The translations under genes and the position numbers were made by a program. The notes beneath the pieces were generated by a model. It was not told where the DNA came from and did not search any database. It saw only the letters and a program-made list of their open reading frames with translations. From Cornus controversa (lineage: Eukaryota > Streptophyta > Magnoliopsida > Cornales > Cornaceae): a stretch of 64,000 nt of DNA. Below, piece after piece: positions 20,249 to 32,188 of this stretch. Within the stretch, counting starts at the first letter, position 1. Each line of letters starts with the position of its first letter. Location of the stretch: assembly GCA_026545225.1 (NCBI GenBank), contig CM048850.1, positions 25,098,297 through 25,162,296 of the forward strand. Reading direction: 5' to 3'.

Positions 20249-21120
20249 TGATGTGGTTGAAACTTGAATTATATTGTAAGCTTATTTTTGCCCCTTTTAT
20301 CAAAATATAATTTAACCACTCACAAGAGCACGAATCTTTGTAGACACGGTTCTATATAGAAGGTATCGATCCCACGAGGACTAGTCGTAATTATCTTAAA
20401 GAAAGATTACTTTTACTTTAATCCTACAAACAAGATTTTGAGTTTTGTTTAAAAAACTATTGCATGAATGTAATAACAATAAATTTAAAGAGTAAAAGTT
20501 GGGAGAGAGAGAACTAGGGGTGGTTTCCACCACTAGCCATTCACATGTTTATAAGTGTAGCAAGTTTGGGATTCATAAGTTAAATGCCTAACAATGTCAT
20601 TAGGCTTGTGACCTCAATGACATATCAAAAGATTAATGTGAGCACCAACCTATCATAATCCATCTTCAACAAGCATAGTTCTTTAACCTAACTAATTACC
20701 CTACTTTCTAAGTGAACCTACATGCATCCAAACTACCTTATCTTGGCATAGTTTATACAAGCAAGCACACCACATACATTTAAAGTACCATTACTTAGCC
20801 ATCATTTGCCCTTCTTGTGAAAGAAACAAATGTTGTACATTCACAAGATAGATTCTACTCTAAGACAAGAATAAAATCAAAATCAAATGAATATATAAAA
20901 GAGATGTATTAGTGTACATGGTCACTAGGCTAAATAATCAACATTTAAGAATAAATCCCAAAATGCTACAACAATGAACAAGTTTACATGGTTAGGGCTT
21001 CAACAACACCCTAGTATAGAAGTTAGTTGCTCATGGTTGCCTTGCACTCTTCCATTGATGAAGAAAATGGAGCTTCAAGGTCTGGTTCAGCTCCTTCTTC
21101 TCCTCTCCCGAATGTCTCTC

Positions 21121-21130
21121 TTTATATAAT
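21121..21130 (-). promoter_or_regulatory. TATA box of the Ath-3 LTR
   Basis: Minus strand ATTATATAAA followed by GAGAGAC. It lies about 230 bp downstream of the palindrome array in sense direction. Confidence 0.6.
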
Positions 21131-21360
21131 CTGATGTGTGTGAGAGATTTGTGAGAAATGGCTTCTTTTTGTGCTTTATGGCCACCTTTTCAACCTTGGG
21201 GCCCACCATATATATATATGTATCAATATATATACCAACTTTATCAAGAAGGTCCCCAAAGGTCTTGTTCAAGTCAGACAATCCCTCTAAATCGTGCAAA
21301 AAGGGGGATTTTGTTGCAAGTGGGAGAGCAGGTGAGCAAGTGGGCAAGTGGCTCTGCAGA

Positions 21361-21478
21361 ATCTCGATCAATCGAGATTGAATCTCGATTGATCGAGATT
21401 TCGATCAATCGAAGCAAGATCTCGATCAATCGAGATCTTGATTGATCGAGATCATCATCTCGATTGATCGAGATGCCT
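21361..21478. repeat. Palindrome array ATCTCGATYRATCGAGAT (Ath-3 LTR copy)
   Basis: Six to seven units in 118 bp, with core TCGATCAATCGA or its complement and outer arms often extended to ATCTCGAT...ATCGAGAT. One unit (21416-21441) has 12-bp arms around a CA centre. The same dyad recurs at 25387-25690 in the interior of this element. Confidence 0.9.
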
Positions 21479-21657
21479 TAGCTGCAATTCTGACTTTCTC
21501 TTCAGCTGTAAATAGCCTCAACCTTTGCTCCTTTTACTACAAGACCTGCAATACATTAAAAACACAAAAATACCGTAAACATATCTCGATAAACGTAGAA
21601 ATGGGACTAACATATGCAATAAAGAGGGTTTAAATGCATAGAATTGAACACTTATCA

Positions 21658-21670
21658 CACCCCCAAACTT
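21658..21670 (-). other. Polypurine tract of Ath-3
   Basis: Minus strand AAGTTTGGGGGTG next to the LTR start. Confidence 0.8.
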
Positions 21671-23447
21671 ACATATTGCTAGTCCCTTAGCAATGCAATA
21701 TTACAAAAATAAAATTAACTATCTTATACAAAAATTTAATCATGCTCAGTCATCATTAGATAAAGGACGATCATCTGTTCATTTCACATTTGGCAAATGC
21801 AACAAGTATTACAGAACTATGCAGTCATTAGTAAAAATGGACTTTCACAAGCTATAAATAACTGACGGTCCCCACATAATGGCCAGTCCGAACAAACATA
21901 CCGACCCCGATCCTAAAATCCTCTTTGAAAAGTGAACATGCATTCTAACGCGCGACTTTGTCATATTTGGAGAAGAATAAGAACAAATCTATTTTTAAAA
22001 GAAAAACTCCTTGCAATGGCTCAACACTGTTGTTCATTATCACAAAACATTCATGATTGCTCATGTGCGGATGACCGTGCAATGCTTAACTCTTTTTGCT
22101 TTCTTGCAAGCCCATGTAGCGGCATTGGGCTAATGACTCCCAAACCAATTAGTTTTAGGGCATTAGGTGAAGAAACACCCCTCGGACTTAATAACCGAGC
22201 TTATAAGGCGATGAGCTTAAGCAAGCCACCCATTTATTATTGCTCAACCTTGCACACTTATACGCGAATACTCCCTACTTTGTGGCATAGAGATCCAGTT
22301 TATTGAGTGAGAAGGCTTATTGCATATACTTTATAATAATTTTTTTTTACAACAACCGGAAGAATTTGTTCTTTAAGTTGTTCGAATAAAAATAGAGATT
22401 TATAAAATTCTCCATCAGATTTATACCCCACAATTTAAAATGCATGTGTGCAAATTTGTGCGGTTAAGGACAAATTTAGGGCAAGAACTGTACGTGCTCA
22501 TATTTGGACAAAAATGTAGACTGTTCTAGCCTATTACGTAGCTTGCAAAAGTGCGGGCATTTACAATGTTAAATTTCTTAACTACCTGTTGCATTTATCT
22601 CGGACATTTATTCGAATGATCTTCCTTTAAAAAGCAAGACATCATAGCAAGCATGCAAAAATATCAAGGAAAGAAACTTGCTCTATAATGACAATCAATA
22701 CAAAGACTGAACATTGCATGCATATGCAAGTGGTATAGCATACCGCACCCCCAAACTTAGACGCAACATTGTCCTCAATGTTTGGACAAGAAGAGCAAGG
22801 AAAAAATTTACCGGGATGGCAGAACGCGATAAAAATGGCAGTCCAATACCGGCGGTCATGCTGGGAATGAGAAAAACCTGCACGGAACACCAACTAGATA
22901 CCACGAGCATTAAATGAAACAAAAAGTAGATAAAAAGAATATAATCAAAGAATTATGGACAAGCGGATATTGCCAAGATCACTACATATCCAAGGCTCTG
23001 AACTGGTGTTTCCCAATTGACTAAGAGGTCTATGCAATAAGATATTGACTATCCAGGCACGCTAACGTATAGCATGCAAAGGGGCAACCTTTCTTTATTA
23101 ATGTCATACTACATTGAAACAATCTCAACAGTATCGAGAATTGAAACCAAGCGGTAATAAATGGAAATCATCAACTGAATCGCATATAACAATTACGCAA
23201 GTGGTACTACATATATAGTCAAAGTAGAGAGAGAGCATTGATATTGGCAGAAAGTAAAAATAAAGATAAAAAATAGAACACATGGTATAAAAGAAAGGAG
23301 AACTGTATTCCATATATGTGAACATAAGTTTCAGTACAAAGGGTACATGGATGTGGAATACACAAAAACTAATATGGCCAACATGGCCTATCAAAAATAA
23401 AGAAAGAAAAATATAGATAGTAAAACAGAAAGTGCAAATAGATAGAT
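21671..23447 (-). other. Conserved 3' noncoding region of Ath-3
   Basis: Carries the same landmarks as in Ath-1 and Ath-5, inverted: CCTCTTTGAAAAGTGAACAT (21921), the AATGACTCCC...GGGCATTAGG block (22133-22165) and the dyad with G-tract at 22746-22781. Confidence 0.7.
22746..22781 (-). promoter_or_regulatory. Conserved dyad plus internal G-tract, Ath-3
   Basis: Plus strand ACATTGTCCTCAATGT (22766-22781) is a perfect 6-bp-arm dyad, with CACCCCCAAACTT at 22746-22758. Confidence 0.75.
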
Positions 23448-24670
23448 CTACTGGAGGGCGGGTGGTGGTGGTGGTGGCTCGGTGGGAGTAGAGGTGGAGG
23501 TGGAAGCTCGTCCTGCAAACAGGAACTGCAGGTCCTGTCGGAAGGCCCGGAACTCGTCTAAAATCACCCTCTGACCCTGTGCCAGAGATGAAATGTCCGA
23601 TCTAATGCCCTCCAGCTGACTCTGCGTCACCTGGACGTGCTCCTCAAAACTGTGCTGGAACCGCTCAATGTCAGCTGCCAGACAGGAATATCCAGTCGCT
23701 AGGATGTCATGCTACTCGGCAGCAATATCCATCTCATCCGCCTCCATCTCCTCCTCAGATGACTCACCCTCTGCAGGCTCACCCTCATCCATCTCCACTG
23801 GGGCATCCATGTCTACATCCTCTGGTGGATCGCCCTGTTGGTCCTATCGCTCCAAGTGTTGCCTCACCCTCTTCGACTGAGCAGGTGCGAAGCGGGTGGG
23901 CGGTGCCAACTGAACGTCAGTATCACTGACCGGTATACTGGCATGACTTAGGAAAGCGGCGACGAGTAAAGGAAAGGGAAGCCGCCAACTCGCTGCTCGC
24001 CTCATCCTCTTATTGACAAGGCCATCCCAGATCTTGAACATCTGCCCCCATATCAGCGCCGGGACAGAAAACCATGTGCCCGTGTGGAAAGCGTAAAGGC
24101 AACGGAGGAGGTCGCCTCTGCGCTCTACCACATGCTGTAGAGGACACGCGTTTTTGATCAGAACGTTGTCCAGGAACCATAATCTACTCGGGCACATCGA
24201 TTTGGACGTGCAGTTGTGACTGGGCGTGGTAAACGCCCCGCCACACATGTCCATCATGATGGAAAATAAGGTCGTGTCTGCCGGGAACTCGGGCCTGTAA
24301 AGCGGTCGACCATCCTGGTCAACCATATCTGGAGGCTGCTGTGAGGAATCCCGAGCATCTGTGCGATCCGGCTCAGAGTGATAGTAATCGTCACGCTACC
24401 TACAACCGTCTCCAATGTGTCCGGCTCGGTGCAGGAATAGGTCATGCGCTCCTAAAAGACCTACACCAAGCACTTGTGTGCCACATCAGTGGGCGGCACA
24501 CATAACCGGTCAAGGCGACGCCTTTTAAGCTCTGCTACAACCCATGAGTAGTCAGGGCACATCTCAAACTCTTTCAGCTCAAATATCTGCTCCGGGTGAA
24601 ACTTTCGTGTCCGGAAGGCTCGCCCGGGCACGTCTCTAACAGCACCGGGGGCGTTCTTCACACGCGCCAT
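23448..24670 (-). pseudogene. Extra ORF (post-pol) of Ath-3, broken
   Basis: Starts MARVKNAPGAVRDVPGRAFR (24670). It continues to KCLV, two TAG stops, then MTYSCTEPDTLETVV and ITLSRIAQMLGIP. After a frameshift near 24300 it shows SKSMCPSRLWFLDNVLI, HVVERRGDLLRCLYAFHTGT and a VPALIWGQMFKIW segment. The C-terminal part is acidic (DVDMDAPVEMDEGEP), then coiled-coil-like (LEGIRSDISSLAQGQRVILD), and ends with a Pro run. The family matches Ath-5 40170-41293 and, in its first half, Cop-A 1-653. It sits where Athila-type elements keep an env-like ORF, but I see no signal peptide or membrane segment. The four in-frame stops are all TAG. Function unknown. Confidence 0.75.
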
Positions 24671-25386
24671 GGACCCAAAATAGTCTGCACTTATTCCAAA
24701 AATTAAGTAAATAAAAAGAAAATAGAGAGAATTCTAAACTAAGAATAAAAATTAAAAAGGAGGTTCTAGTCCATGGTGTTGACACATGCATTCCAACATA
24801 CGTTCGAATTGACTTGATGAGGTGAACTAGGAAGCAAAAATAACCCATATGAATATGAATATGTCTCTCATCTCACTCTCAACGAAGCAGTGCAAGCGGC
24901 TGCACCCGAACAATGGGCCGCAGTTGCAAACCGCTTGTAAAGCATTCAATACAAAAACAAAAAAAAATGTGCAAAATCTCTCACCCATATATTCGATCCT
25001 ACCCCCGAAACTCGCAAAATCCCATTATGAACATAGCGAATGCACCATTCCACCCAACATCACCGGTCTATGCTTATTACACCGAGAAACTAACAAAAAT
25101 AGCGAGAAAGGAAGCAAAATATAGCCATGTATCACTTACCTCAAGGTGAAGATGATGATCGGCACAAAAAGATGAAGACCCAACTCGCAGCCGCGAAGAG
25201 ATGAGCGTGCGCTTGCTCGTGGAGACCTCATACTATGGTGAACAGCGCGAGATGGTCGGGAATGGTAGATCAAGTGTGGGACGGTGCTCTGGGATGCTTT
25301 GGATTGCTCAGAGAAGAGAAGGAAGTCGGATTGTCTTTTAAAATGAGAGGGAACTCTAACGGTTTAAATAAGTATTCGGCTCACGT
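24671..25386 (-). promoter_or_regulatory. Leader between internal array and extra ORF, Ath-3
   Basis: About 700 bp without a real gene. On the minus strand it has TTATTTAAAC (25370-25361, TATA-like), then a C/T-rich stretch (CCTCTCATT..., CTTCCTTCTCTTCTCTG at 25348-25310). An internal promoter for the extra ORF is an inference. Confidence 0.35.
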
Positions 25387-25690
25387 GCAGGCATCGAGTC
25401 AATCTTGATTGATAGAGATGCACATCTCGATCAATCGAAATCCTACCTCGATCAATCAAGATCAACTTTGATCAATCGAGATTTCACTTCGATCAATCGA
25501 GAATTCACTTCGATCAATCGAGATTTCGATTGATCGAGGACTTATCGAAGTGCTATTGAAGAATACTACCTCTCAGAAATTTGGACTTAGCAAACTCTCT
25601 GCATTATTTTGATCAATCGAGACCACAATCTCAATCAATCAAAATCGGGATCTCTGCTTCGATCAATCGAGATGCTCAAAAATAGCCAGC
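25387..25690. repeat. Palindrome array TCGATCAATCGA (Ath-3 internal copy)
   Basis: About ten units over 300 bp, most reading TTCGATCAATCGAGA or close variants. The array is tight at 25430-25540 and looser after 25600. Same dyad as in this element's LTR (21361-21478). Confidence 0.9.
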
Positions 25691-25839
25691 TTAAGTTATA
25701 CTTCATGGACTTGGACTTATGGGCCTTAGATACTAAATTGCTTAGATAAAAAATTTACCTTGGATTAAAGGGACATCATGAAAGCATGATTGCTACCATG
25801 GCCTTGCCACCTTACACGTCTATGGCATGACGTCCGAAT

Positions 25840-26470
25840 CAGCTCACGAGTCAAAATACACGGGATCCATCAAGGTGACGACATCCATGTATTCCGTGGT
25901 AACTTAGTCATCCACGCACAATTTTAAACGCTGCCCGTTTACTTTGAACAACGATCCATCTTTCAAGTCCTTCAATTCCACCGCTCCGTGGGGAGCAACG
26001 GAATTAACCAAAAATGGACCATCCCAACGGGAGCAAAGTTTTTCGGGAAACAAAGGGAGACGCGAATTGTACAATCATACTTTTTGGCCCGAGGAAAACA
26101 TTTTGACTCGAATGTTGCCATCATAAAAGGCTTTTGCCTTTGCCTTATAGATTTTAGCGTTTTCATATGCATCATATCGCAATTCTTCCAATTCATTTAA
26201 TTGAAGCTTCCGATTAGATCCGGCCATTTGCATGTTAAAATTGAAAGTTTTGGTGGCCCACATAGCTTTGTGCTCCAATTCAACCGGAAGATGACACGCT
26301 TTACCATAAACCAACCGGTAAGGTGACATTCCAATGGGAGTCTTATAAGCAGTTCGGTAAGCCCATAATGCATCATTTAGTTGCAATGACCAATCTTTCC
26401 AGTCATGCCGAACTATTTTCTCAAGAATGTTCTTAACCTCCCTATTGGATACCTCCACTTGGCCACTAGT
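25840..26470 (-). pseudogene. Integrase C-terminal part of Ath-3
   Basis: Follows the integrase core in sense. It reads [15 protein letters not shown] and [20 protein letters not shown] (26458-26360), then a KVLLFDSRLRLF segment and [20 protein letters not shown] near 25980. This is the usual gypsy integrase tail that contacts DNA and chromatin. It ends with a YMDVVTLMDP-like segment near 25860. A TAA at 26471-26473 separates it from the core, in the same frame. Confidence 0.8.
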
Positions 26471-27787
26471 TTAAGGATGGTATAGGGTGGCTACCTTGTG
26501 TGTGACAGAGTATTTGGTAAGCAAGGTTCGAAGGAACCGGTTATAGAAATGTTTACCTCCGTCACTGATGAGAGCCCGAGGTGTACCAAACTGGCTAAAG
26601 ATATTCGCTTGAATGAACTTAACCACGACTGCATGATCATTGGTTTTGGTAGCAATGACCTCTATCCATTTAGATACGTAGTCCACAGTCACAAGTATGT
26701 ACTCATGACCAATAGAGGGTGGAAAAGGTCCCATGAAGTCAATGCCCCACACATCAAATATCTCAATAATAAGAATAGGGTTAAGAGGCATCATGTCCTT
26801 TCGAGACATCGCGCCAAGGCGCTGACATCGCTCACAAGAGCGGCAGAATGAATATGCATCCCGATGAAGAGTTGGCCAGAAAAACCTGTATTGAAGAATT
26901 TTGGCTGCGGTTTTCTTAGCACTAAAGTGTCCCCCACAAGCGAGTGTATGACAAAATTTGAGAATACTTTGGAATTCACTGTTGGGTACACATTTTCGGA
27001 TTATTTGATCGGGGCAATATTTGAATAATTGAGGATCATCCCAATAATATGATCGTGATTGGGAGAAAAAACGATCCTTCTCTTGCTTGGTCCAAGAAGA
27101 CGGTATTTTACCGGTTGCCAAATAGTTGACAATGTCCGCATACCAAGGGATACTCTCTTGAGAAATGACAAAGAGTTGTTCATCCGGGAAAGATTCACAA
27201 ACTGGAATGGAGTCATGGAGGGATTCAACAAGAATTCTAGATAGGTGGTCAGCTACCACATTTTCGGTGCCCTTTTTGTCTTTAATATCAAAATTAAACT
27301 CTTGCAACAAGAGTATCCATCGGATCAACCTAGGTTTGGTGTCCTTTTTGGCCAAAAGATGCCGGAGGGCAGCATGGTCCGAATAGACAATGATCTTAGA
27401 CCCTAGTAGATAAGCTCGAAATTTATCCAAGGCAAATACTACCGCAAGCAACTTCTTTTTCGTTGTGGTATAATTGATTTGAGCCTCAAAAAGGGTTTTA
27501 CTTGCATAATAGATGACATGCGGCAATTTGTCTACTCGTTGCCCTAAAACTGCACCCTTGGCGTAATCGGATGCATCACACATGATCTTAAATGGGAGAG
27601 CCCAATTTGGAGGGGTGAGAATTGGAGCAGTTGTAAGCATGGTGCGGAATTTTTCAAAAGCGTTAAGACACGCTTCATCAAAGGTAAAGCAAGACTCTTT
27701 TTCAAGAAGGCGACACAAAGGCCGGGAGATCTTGCTAAAGTATTTGATGAAACACGATAAAAACCCGCATGCCCAATGAATGAACAA
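26471..27787 (-). pseudogene. RNase H and integrase of Ath-3 Pol
   Basis: A 438-codon open stretch. The first part is the RT connection ([20 protein letters not shown]). RNase H follows: [40 protein letters not shown] (the usual Glu position reads Lys) and [13 protein letters not shown]. The integrase has the HHCC-type zinc finger ([19 protein letters not shown], then [11 protein letters not shown]). The core shows [11 protein letters not shown] with its Asp and a second Asp in [10 protein letters not shown]. The catalytic Glu lies past the stop. RNA degradation during reverse transcription and DNA integration are the known roles. It is broken from RT by a frameshift near 27790. Confidence 0.88.
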
Positions 27788-27794
27788 ATCTCTC

Positions 27795-28868
27795 TCACCG
27801 TTGATGGTGGAGGAAGTTTGGCAATGAGTTCAACCTTGGCTTTGTCAACCTCGATTCCTCTCTTAGACACAATGTGCCCAGGACAATACCCTCTTGAACC
27901 ATAAAATGACTCTTTTCCCAACTGAGAATTAGGTTGGTCTCTTGGTATCGTGTGAGAACACAAGATAGATTTTTGAGACATGCTTCAAATGAAGGTCCAA
28001 ACACGAAAAAATCATCCATGAACACTTCCAAGAATTTTTCCACCATGTCCAAAAAGATAGACATTATACACCGTTGAAAAGTCATCGGTGCATTGCACAA
28101 CCCAAAGGGCATGTGTCTATAAGCAAATGTGCTGAAAGGATATGTAAAGGTGGTTTTCTCTTGCTCCCTCGGGTCTATAGCAACCTGATTATAGCCGGAA
28201 TATCCATCTAAGAAGCAATAAAAACTTTGCCCGGCTAATTTTTCCAAGATTTGATCAATAAATGGGAGGGGGAAATGATCTTTCCGAGTTGCCAAATTTA
28301 ATTTTCGATAATCTATGCACACTCTCCATCCCGTGGTGGTGCGTTAGGGAACTAATTCACCCTTATCATTTGGTTACACCGTAATACCGGACTTCTTTGG
28401 AAGCACTTGAGTGGGACTAATCCACTTACTATCTGAGATGGGCTAAATGATTCCCGCATCAAGTAACTTCACCACCTCCTTCATTACAACGTCCTTCATA
28501 TTTGGATTTAATCGACGTTGCGCCTCTCTTGAGGTTTTTGCATCTTCTTCCAAGTGTATGCGGTGCATACAAATAGAAGGATCTATTCCCTTAAGATCTG
28601 CCACACTCCATCCTATTGCTTCTTTGTGCTCTTTTAGCACTTTTAAGAGTTCCATCTCTTGATCATTGGTGAGATTGGAAGCAATAATGACTGGAAGGGT
28701 CTCATTAGCGCCCAAGAAAACATACTTGAGTGTAGCCGGTAGAGGCTTGAACTCAAGTTGTGGTGGGGAAATTAGAGAAGGAGTTTGGGAAGTTTTGGAC
28801 AAATGAGGCAAGGGTTCTCGCGAAATTCTCCATTTAGGCAAATCCATAACAGTAGTGACATCAAGCAT
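27795..28868 (-). pseudogene. Reverse transcriptase of Ath-3
   Basis: Gypsy-type RT in pieces. 28868-28443 covers the lead-in (LPHLSKTSQTPSLISPPQLE, ATLKYVFLGANETLPVIIAS and LKGIDPSICMHRIHLEEDAK). 28322-27795 covers the fingers and palm: MCIDYRKLNLATRKDHFPLP, FIDQILEKLAGQSFYCFLDG, HMPFGLCNAPMTFQRCIMSI and the catalytic FMDD in EVFMDDFFVFGPS. Athila-lineage RTs commonly read F-M-D-D here. About 120 bp between the parts has stops. Confidence 0.88.
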
Positions 28869-28973
28869 TGAATTAACTTCACAAATGGATTGCTCAATGT
28901 CAAAATCATCATAATTGAAATGACTTAGGCATGCCTCTAGAGGATCCTTAGAAAGAATAGAAGGAAGTGCTTC

Positions 28974-29600
28974 TTAAACAAGGTCTTCCACTACATCAAC
29001 ACAAAAGCACTCACTTTCGTCATCAGATGTGTGGTGAGAAGCATTAAAGATGTTCAAACGGACTTTCATATTCCAGAAAGAGATGTCCATCACTCTGGTA
29101 TGGCAATTAACGCAAGCGTTTGCCGTATCCAAGAATGGACGACCTAGAATGATAGGAATATGTCGATTTGGATTTTGAACTGGTTCCGTGTCAAGGACTA
29201 TGAAGTCCACCGGAAAGTAAAATTTATCCACTTGAATGATTACATCCTCGATGATGCCACGTGGTTGCTTCACCGAGCGATCGGTAAGTTGCAACACAAC
29301 TGTAGTAGGCTTAAGTTCCCCTAAACCTAATTGTGGGTAAACTGAGAATGGAAGCAAATTGACACTAGCCCCTAAATCAAGAAGTGCCTTTTCAAAAGAT
29401 TAATTTTTGATGGTGCAAGAAATGGTAGAAGCACCCGGATCTTTGAATTTAGGAGGGGCTTGGTGTTGGAAAATGAAGCTTATGTGCTCAGTTAGGAGGA
29501 CTTTCTTAGGAGCATTATTCCTAGATTTGCACTTTTGAGTGCACAAGTCCTTCAAGAATTTAGCATAGGAGGGAATTTGCCGGATAGCATCAAGAATTTA
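28974..29600 (-). pseudogene. Protease and 5' end of the surviving Ath-3 interior
   Basis: The retropepsin-like domain reads (minus) LLDLGASVNLLPFSVYPQLG with the D-L-G active site, then GELKPTTVVLQLTDRSVKQP and HIPIILGRPFLDTANACVNC. One stop lies at 29400-29402, just before it. The sequence breaks at about 29595-29605; gag and the 5' LTR of Ath-3 are absent and the 3' part of Ath-2 resumes. Confidence 0.85.
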
Positions 29601-29604
29601 GTAT

Positions 29605-30719
29605 AGGAGTTTAGATTTTTTAACACCAATCAAGAGTTTAATACTTTATGTAGGTTGTTGACTTGCAATTGTAGAGTATGTGTAAAATTTCTAGAAACTA
29701 TGGTCTCAATGTAGTGGTTTAAGTCGTTATTTGCGTTGACATAACTTGGAGTGGTTGACTCTAGTTCTTTTCACAATTCACATGCACACTAGCAGAGTTG
29801 GTGAGGTATGTACTTGGCCTTGAGTTACCAATTATGTGTGCTGAATATAAGTTGGTATCCCTTGAGAATAAACATTTTAAGCATGCTACACTTGTAAATA
29901 AAAAAAACATTAACCTGTGGTTTGTGGCCGTTTTGGTTCAAGTCACTAGGTCCGTCAGGGTATCTTGAAACCTAGTACCCTAAAGTCATTTGGTTTGGGA
30001 GTCACTGACTAAAACCTTGCTACATGGATCAATTCGAAAACCTAATAAACCTAGGCAATGTTCATTGGTTAGTCTGTGGTTTGTGGCCGTTTTGGTTCGA
30101 GTTATTAGGTCCATCGGGGTATCTTGAAACCTAGTGCCCTAAAGTCATTTGGTTTGGGAGTCATAGGCTAAAAGCTCGTTACATTGATCAATTCGAAAGC
30201 CTAATAAACCTGGGCATTGCATAACCATAAAAAAAATAAAAATAAAAACTGCATGTGTTCATGTTTTGAGTGATAAATTTAATAAGGGGGTCCAATAAAT
30301 TGAAGGGATTTGTAATTGCTCACTCAGGGTCGAGTTAAACCACATTGATGAATGCTAGTTAACTTTTCACGAGGGGGCTAGAGTTAGTTTCTTTGAGTTG
30401 TGTTGATGTAAATTGTGAGTGAGAACCATTGTTTTAAATTATGGGATTTAGGGATTTGAAAGTATTTTTGAAAATGAGTCTTTTAACTGCATTTTGTAGT
30501 CTTCATCTTAATCAATGTTTGAAACATGAAGTTTGGCATGTTTATGGGTAACATCTCTGGAAACCCTCACGAGACTTCACTTGTCCACTAGGGCTAATCC
30601 AGGGGTTTAAAAGGCTTGTTGCATATGCTAAATGCAATCGGATCTCCCACGAAAGAGGAAGTAGTTTAGTTGTTTTATTTCATTTTTAGTTTTGTATTGT
30701 TAAGAGACTAGCAATATGT
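29605..30719 (+). other. 3' internal region of Ath-2, second part
   Basis: Noncoding, inverted homologue of 35200-36350 in Ath-4. It contains a tandem duplication (29915-30230) and the AACCCTCACGAGACTTCAC...GGGGTTTAAAAGGCTTGTTG block conserved in all Athila copies here. Confidence 0.75.
29915..30230. repeat. ~158-bp tandem duplication in Ath-2
   Basis: Two copies starting CTGTGGTTTGTGGCCGTTTT (29915 and 30073) and ending in the AACCTAATAAACC block. Ath-4 has the same duplication (about 35697-36035, spacing ~195 bp), so it arose before the two copies split. Confidence 0.8.
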
Positions 30720-30732
30720 AAGTTTGGGGGTG
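30720..30732 (+). other. Polypurine tract of Ath-2
   Basis: AAGTTTGGGGGTG immediately before the 3' LTR start TGATAAGT. Confidence 0.85.
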
Positions 30733-32188
30733 TGATAAGTAATGAATATTGCATATTCAATGCCCCTAAAATTATATGAATTAGTGTCTTAGTAATATTT
30801 CTTTCATATTTTGATTAATAATTTTAATCTTTTTATGATTTCAGGTGATTAAAGGTAATTCTGATTACTAATGGTGAAATCGGGCTACAAATGGTGCTCA
30901 TTTAGTAAGAAGCTGAAGCTTGACCCATGAGAGATATATTTATATTGAAGATCCAAACTAAATGGATTGAAAAAATGGGTTGGAAATGAATTTAAATGAA
31001 GAAAAGGAGCACGGGCCTATTCACATTGAAGATTGGGCCAATTTAGGCTTAAAAAATTTTGGACCCATTTACAGCAATTCTGTATAATTTTATATTTCAC
31101 AAAAATTTTCTAAAACGGACGTTTATAGCAACTTTCTGCCCTATTTGCGCAGCTGCCACTTTTTGGACACAAATGCCACTTTTTGAGGCGCATGTGCCTT
31201 TTTCTTATGCACACTTGCCACTTTGGGAGGCCAGGTGTCCCGTGTGTGTTTTCTCTGCAAAGTAAAAGGGAGAAAAGAGGGAAAACTAGGTATTCTAGAG
31301 AGAAGAAATAAGAAGATATAGACAGAGGCAATTCGTGACAATACGGGCAGGAAGATGACGATTTCATCATCGTTCAAGCGAGGACCTCCGATCATGAGTT
31401 TCTAATACATCATTCTGGGAAAGTGACGTAACCCTAACCTGTATTTCAATGTTGTAAATTGTATATTAATTTGGGGATGATTTAATTTATGCATTGATTG
31501 TATAACCAAGACATAAACAATAGTTGTGCTGTTGATTTTAATTTGAATAGATTATTTCATTGCATATTTACTCTTGTTCTTGTAGAATGAATGCAAATTT
31601 GTAGTGATTAAGGTTTTGTTCCTTTCAACTTTTGTGATTTTGTTAATACAGGTTATACAATAGTTTTCTCTGATCGTTCAATTTATAGTTTTGATAAATC
31701 GTACTAAGCAAAGATGGGTTATCATATCATTAGTTAGTCAGATGTACAGGCTATGCTAAGTGAAGACCAGTTACACTTAATTGTATGTTAAACGAATCCT
31801 CTTGATAGAATTGAATTAGGCTTGTAGCTATTTTTTTCTGAATGCATAAATTAGACATCCCAAATTAGTACAGTTTGTCATTGTCAGAGGTTAGTGGTGA
31901 AGTCAATTCCGTGGACTCTCTGTATCCAGTATCTATCATTTATTTATGTCATTTAATTTTAGCGCCTTAGAGTTAAAAACAAACAAATTCTCTTCGAATT
32001 AAATTAGACAAGGTCTTGATAGCTTAACAACAAAACAAACGCAGTCTTTATGGGTTCGACCCCTACTCACCACTTAACTAATTTTAGTAGAGTATTTGTA
32101 CGTTTTTATAAATTTTTTTTTTTTGTTGAAGTGTAAAACAACAGTGAGATTATTACATATTATTTTATTAGATTTTGCACGTCAAACA
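30733..32188 (+). mobile_element. 3' LTR of Ath-2 (1456 bp)
   Basis: Near-identical over its length to 17354-18853. Ends GCACGTCAAACA. It is followed by CTTAG (32189-32193), the same 5 bp that precede the 5' LTR, so the pair delimits one insertion. Confidence 0.93.

Larger units (their letters stand above)
20249..21657 (-). mobile_element. 3' LTR of Ath-3 (1409 bp)
   Basis: In sense it starts TGATAAGTGTTC (21657) after the PPT and ends at 20249. It carries a palindrome array (21478-21361), a TATA-like ATTATATAAA (21130-21121), and GGGATCGATACC near 20362. Insertion at 20249 is shown by comparison with Ath-4, which continues uninterrupted after GGCCAAC. Confidence 0.85.

Noticed and set aside
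21136-21445. Overlapping frames encoding SIEIESRLIEISINR-like peptides
   Set aside because: The peptides are translations of the palindrome array; they shadow noncoding LTR sequence.
21361-21478. Regular repeats that might suggest a CRISPR-like array
   Set aside because: Units are palindromes without spacers of uniform length, in a plant LTR, and the same dyad recurs in the interior of the element.
23448-24670. Extra ORF as a retroviral envelope gene
   Set aside because: Position fits an env-like ORF, but there is no signal peptide, transmembrane segment or Cys pattern; the end is acidic and coiled-coil-like.
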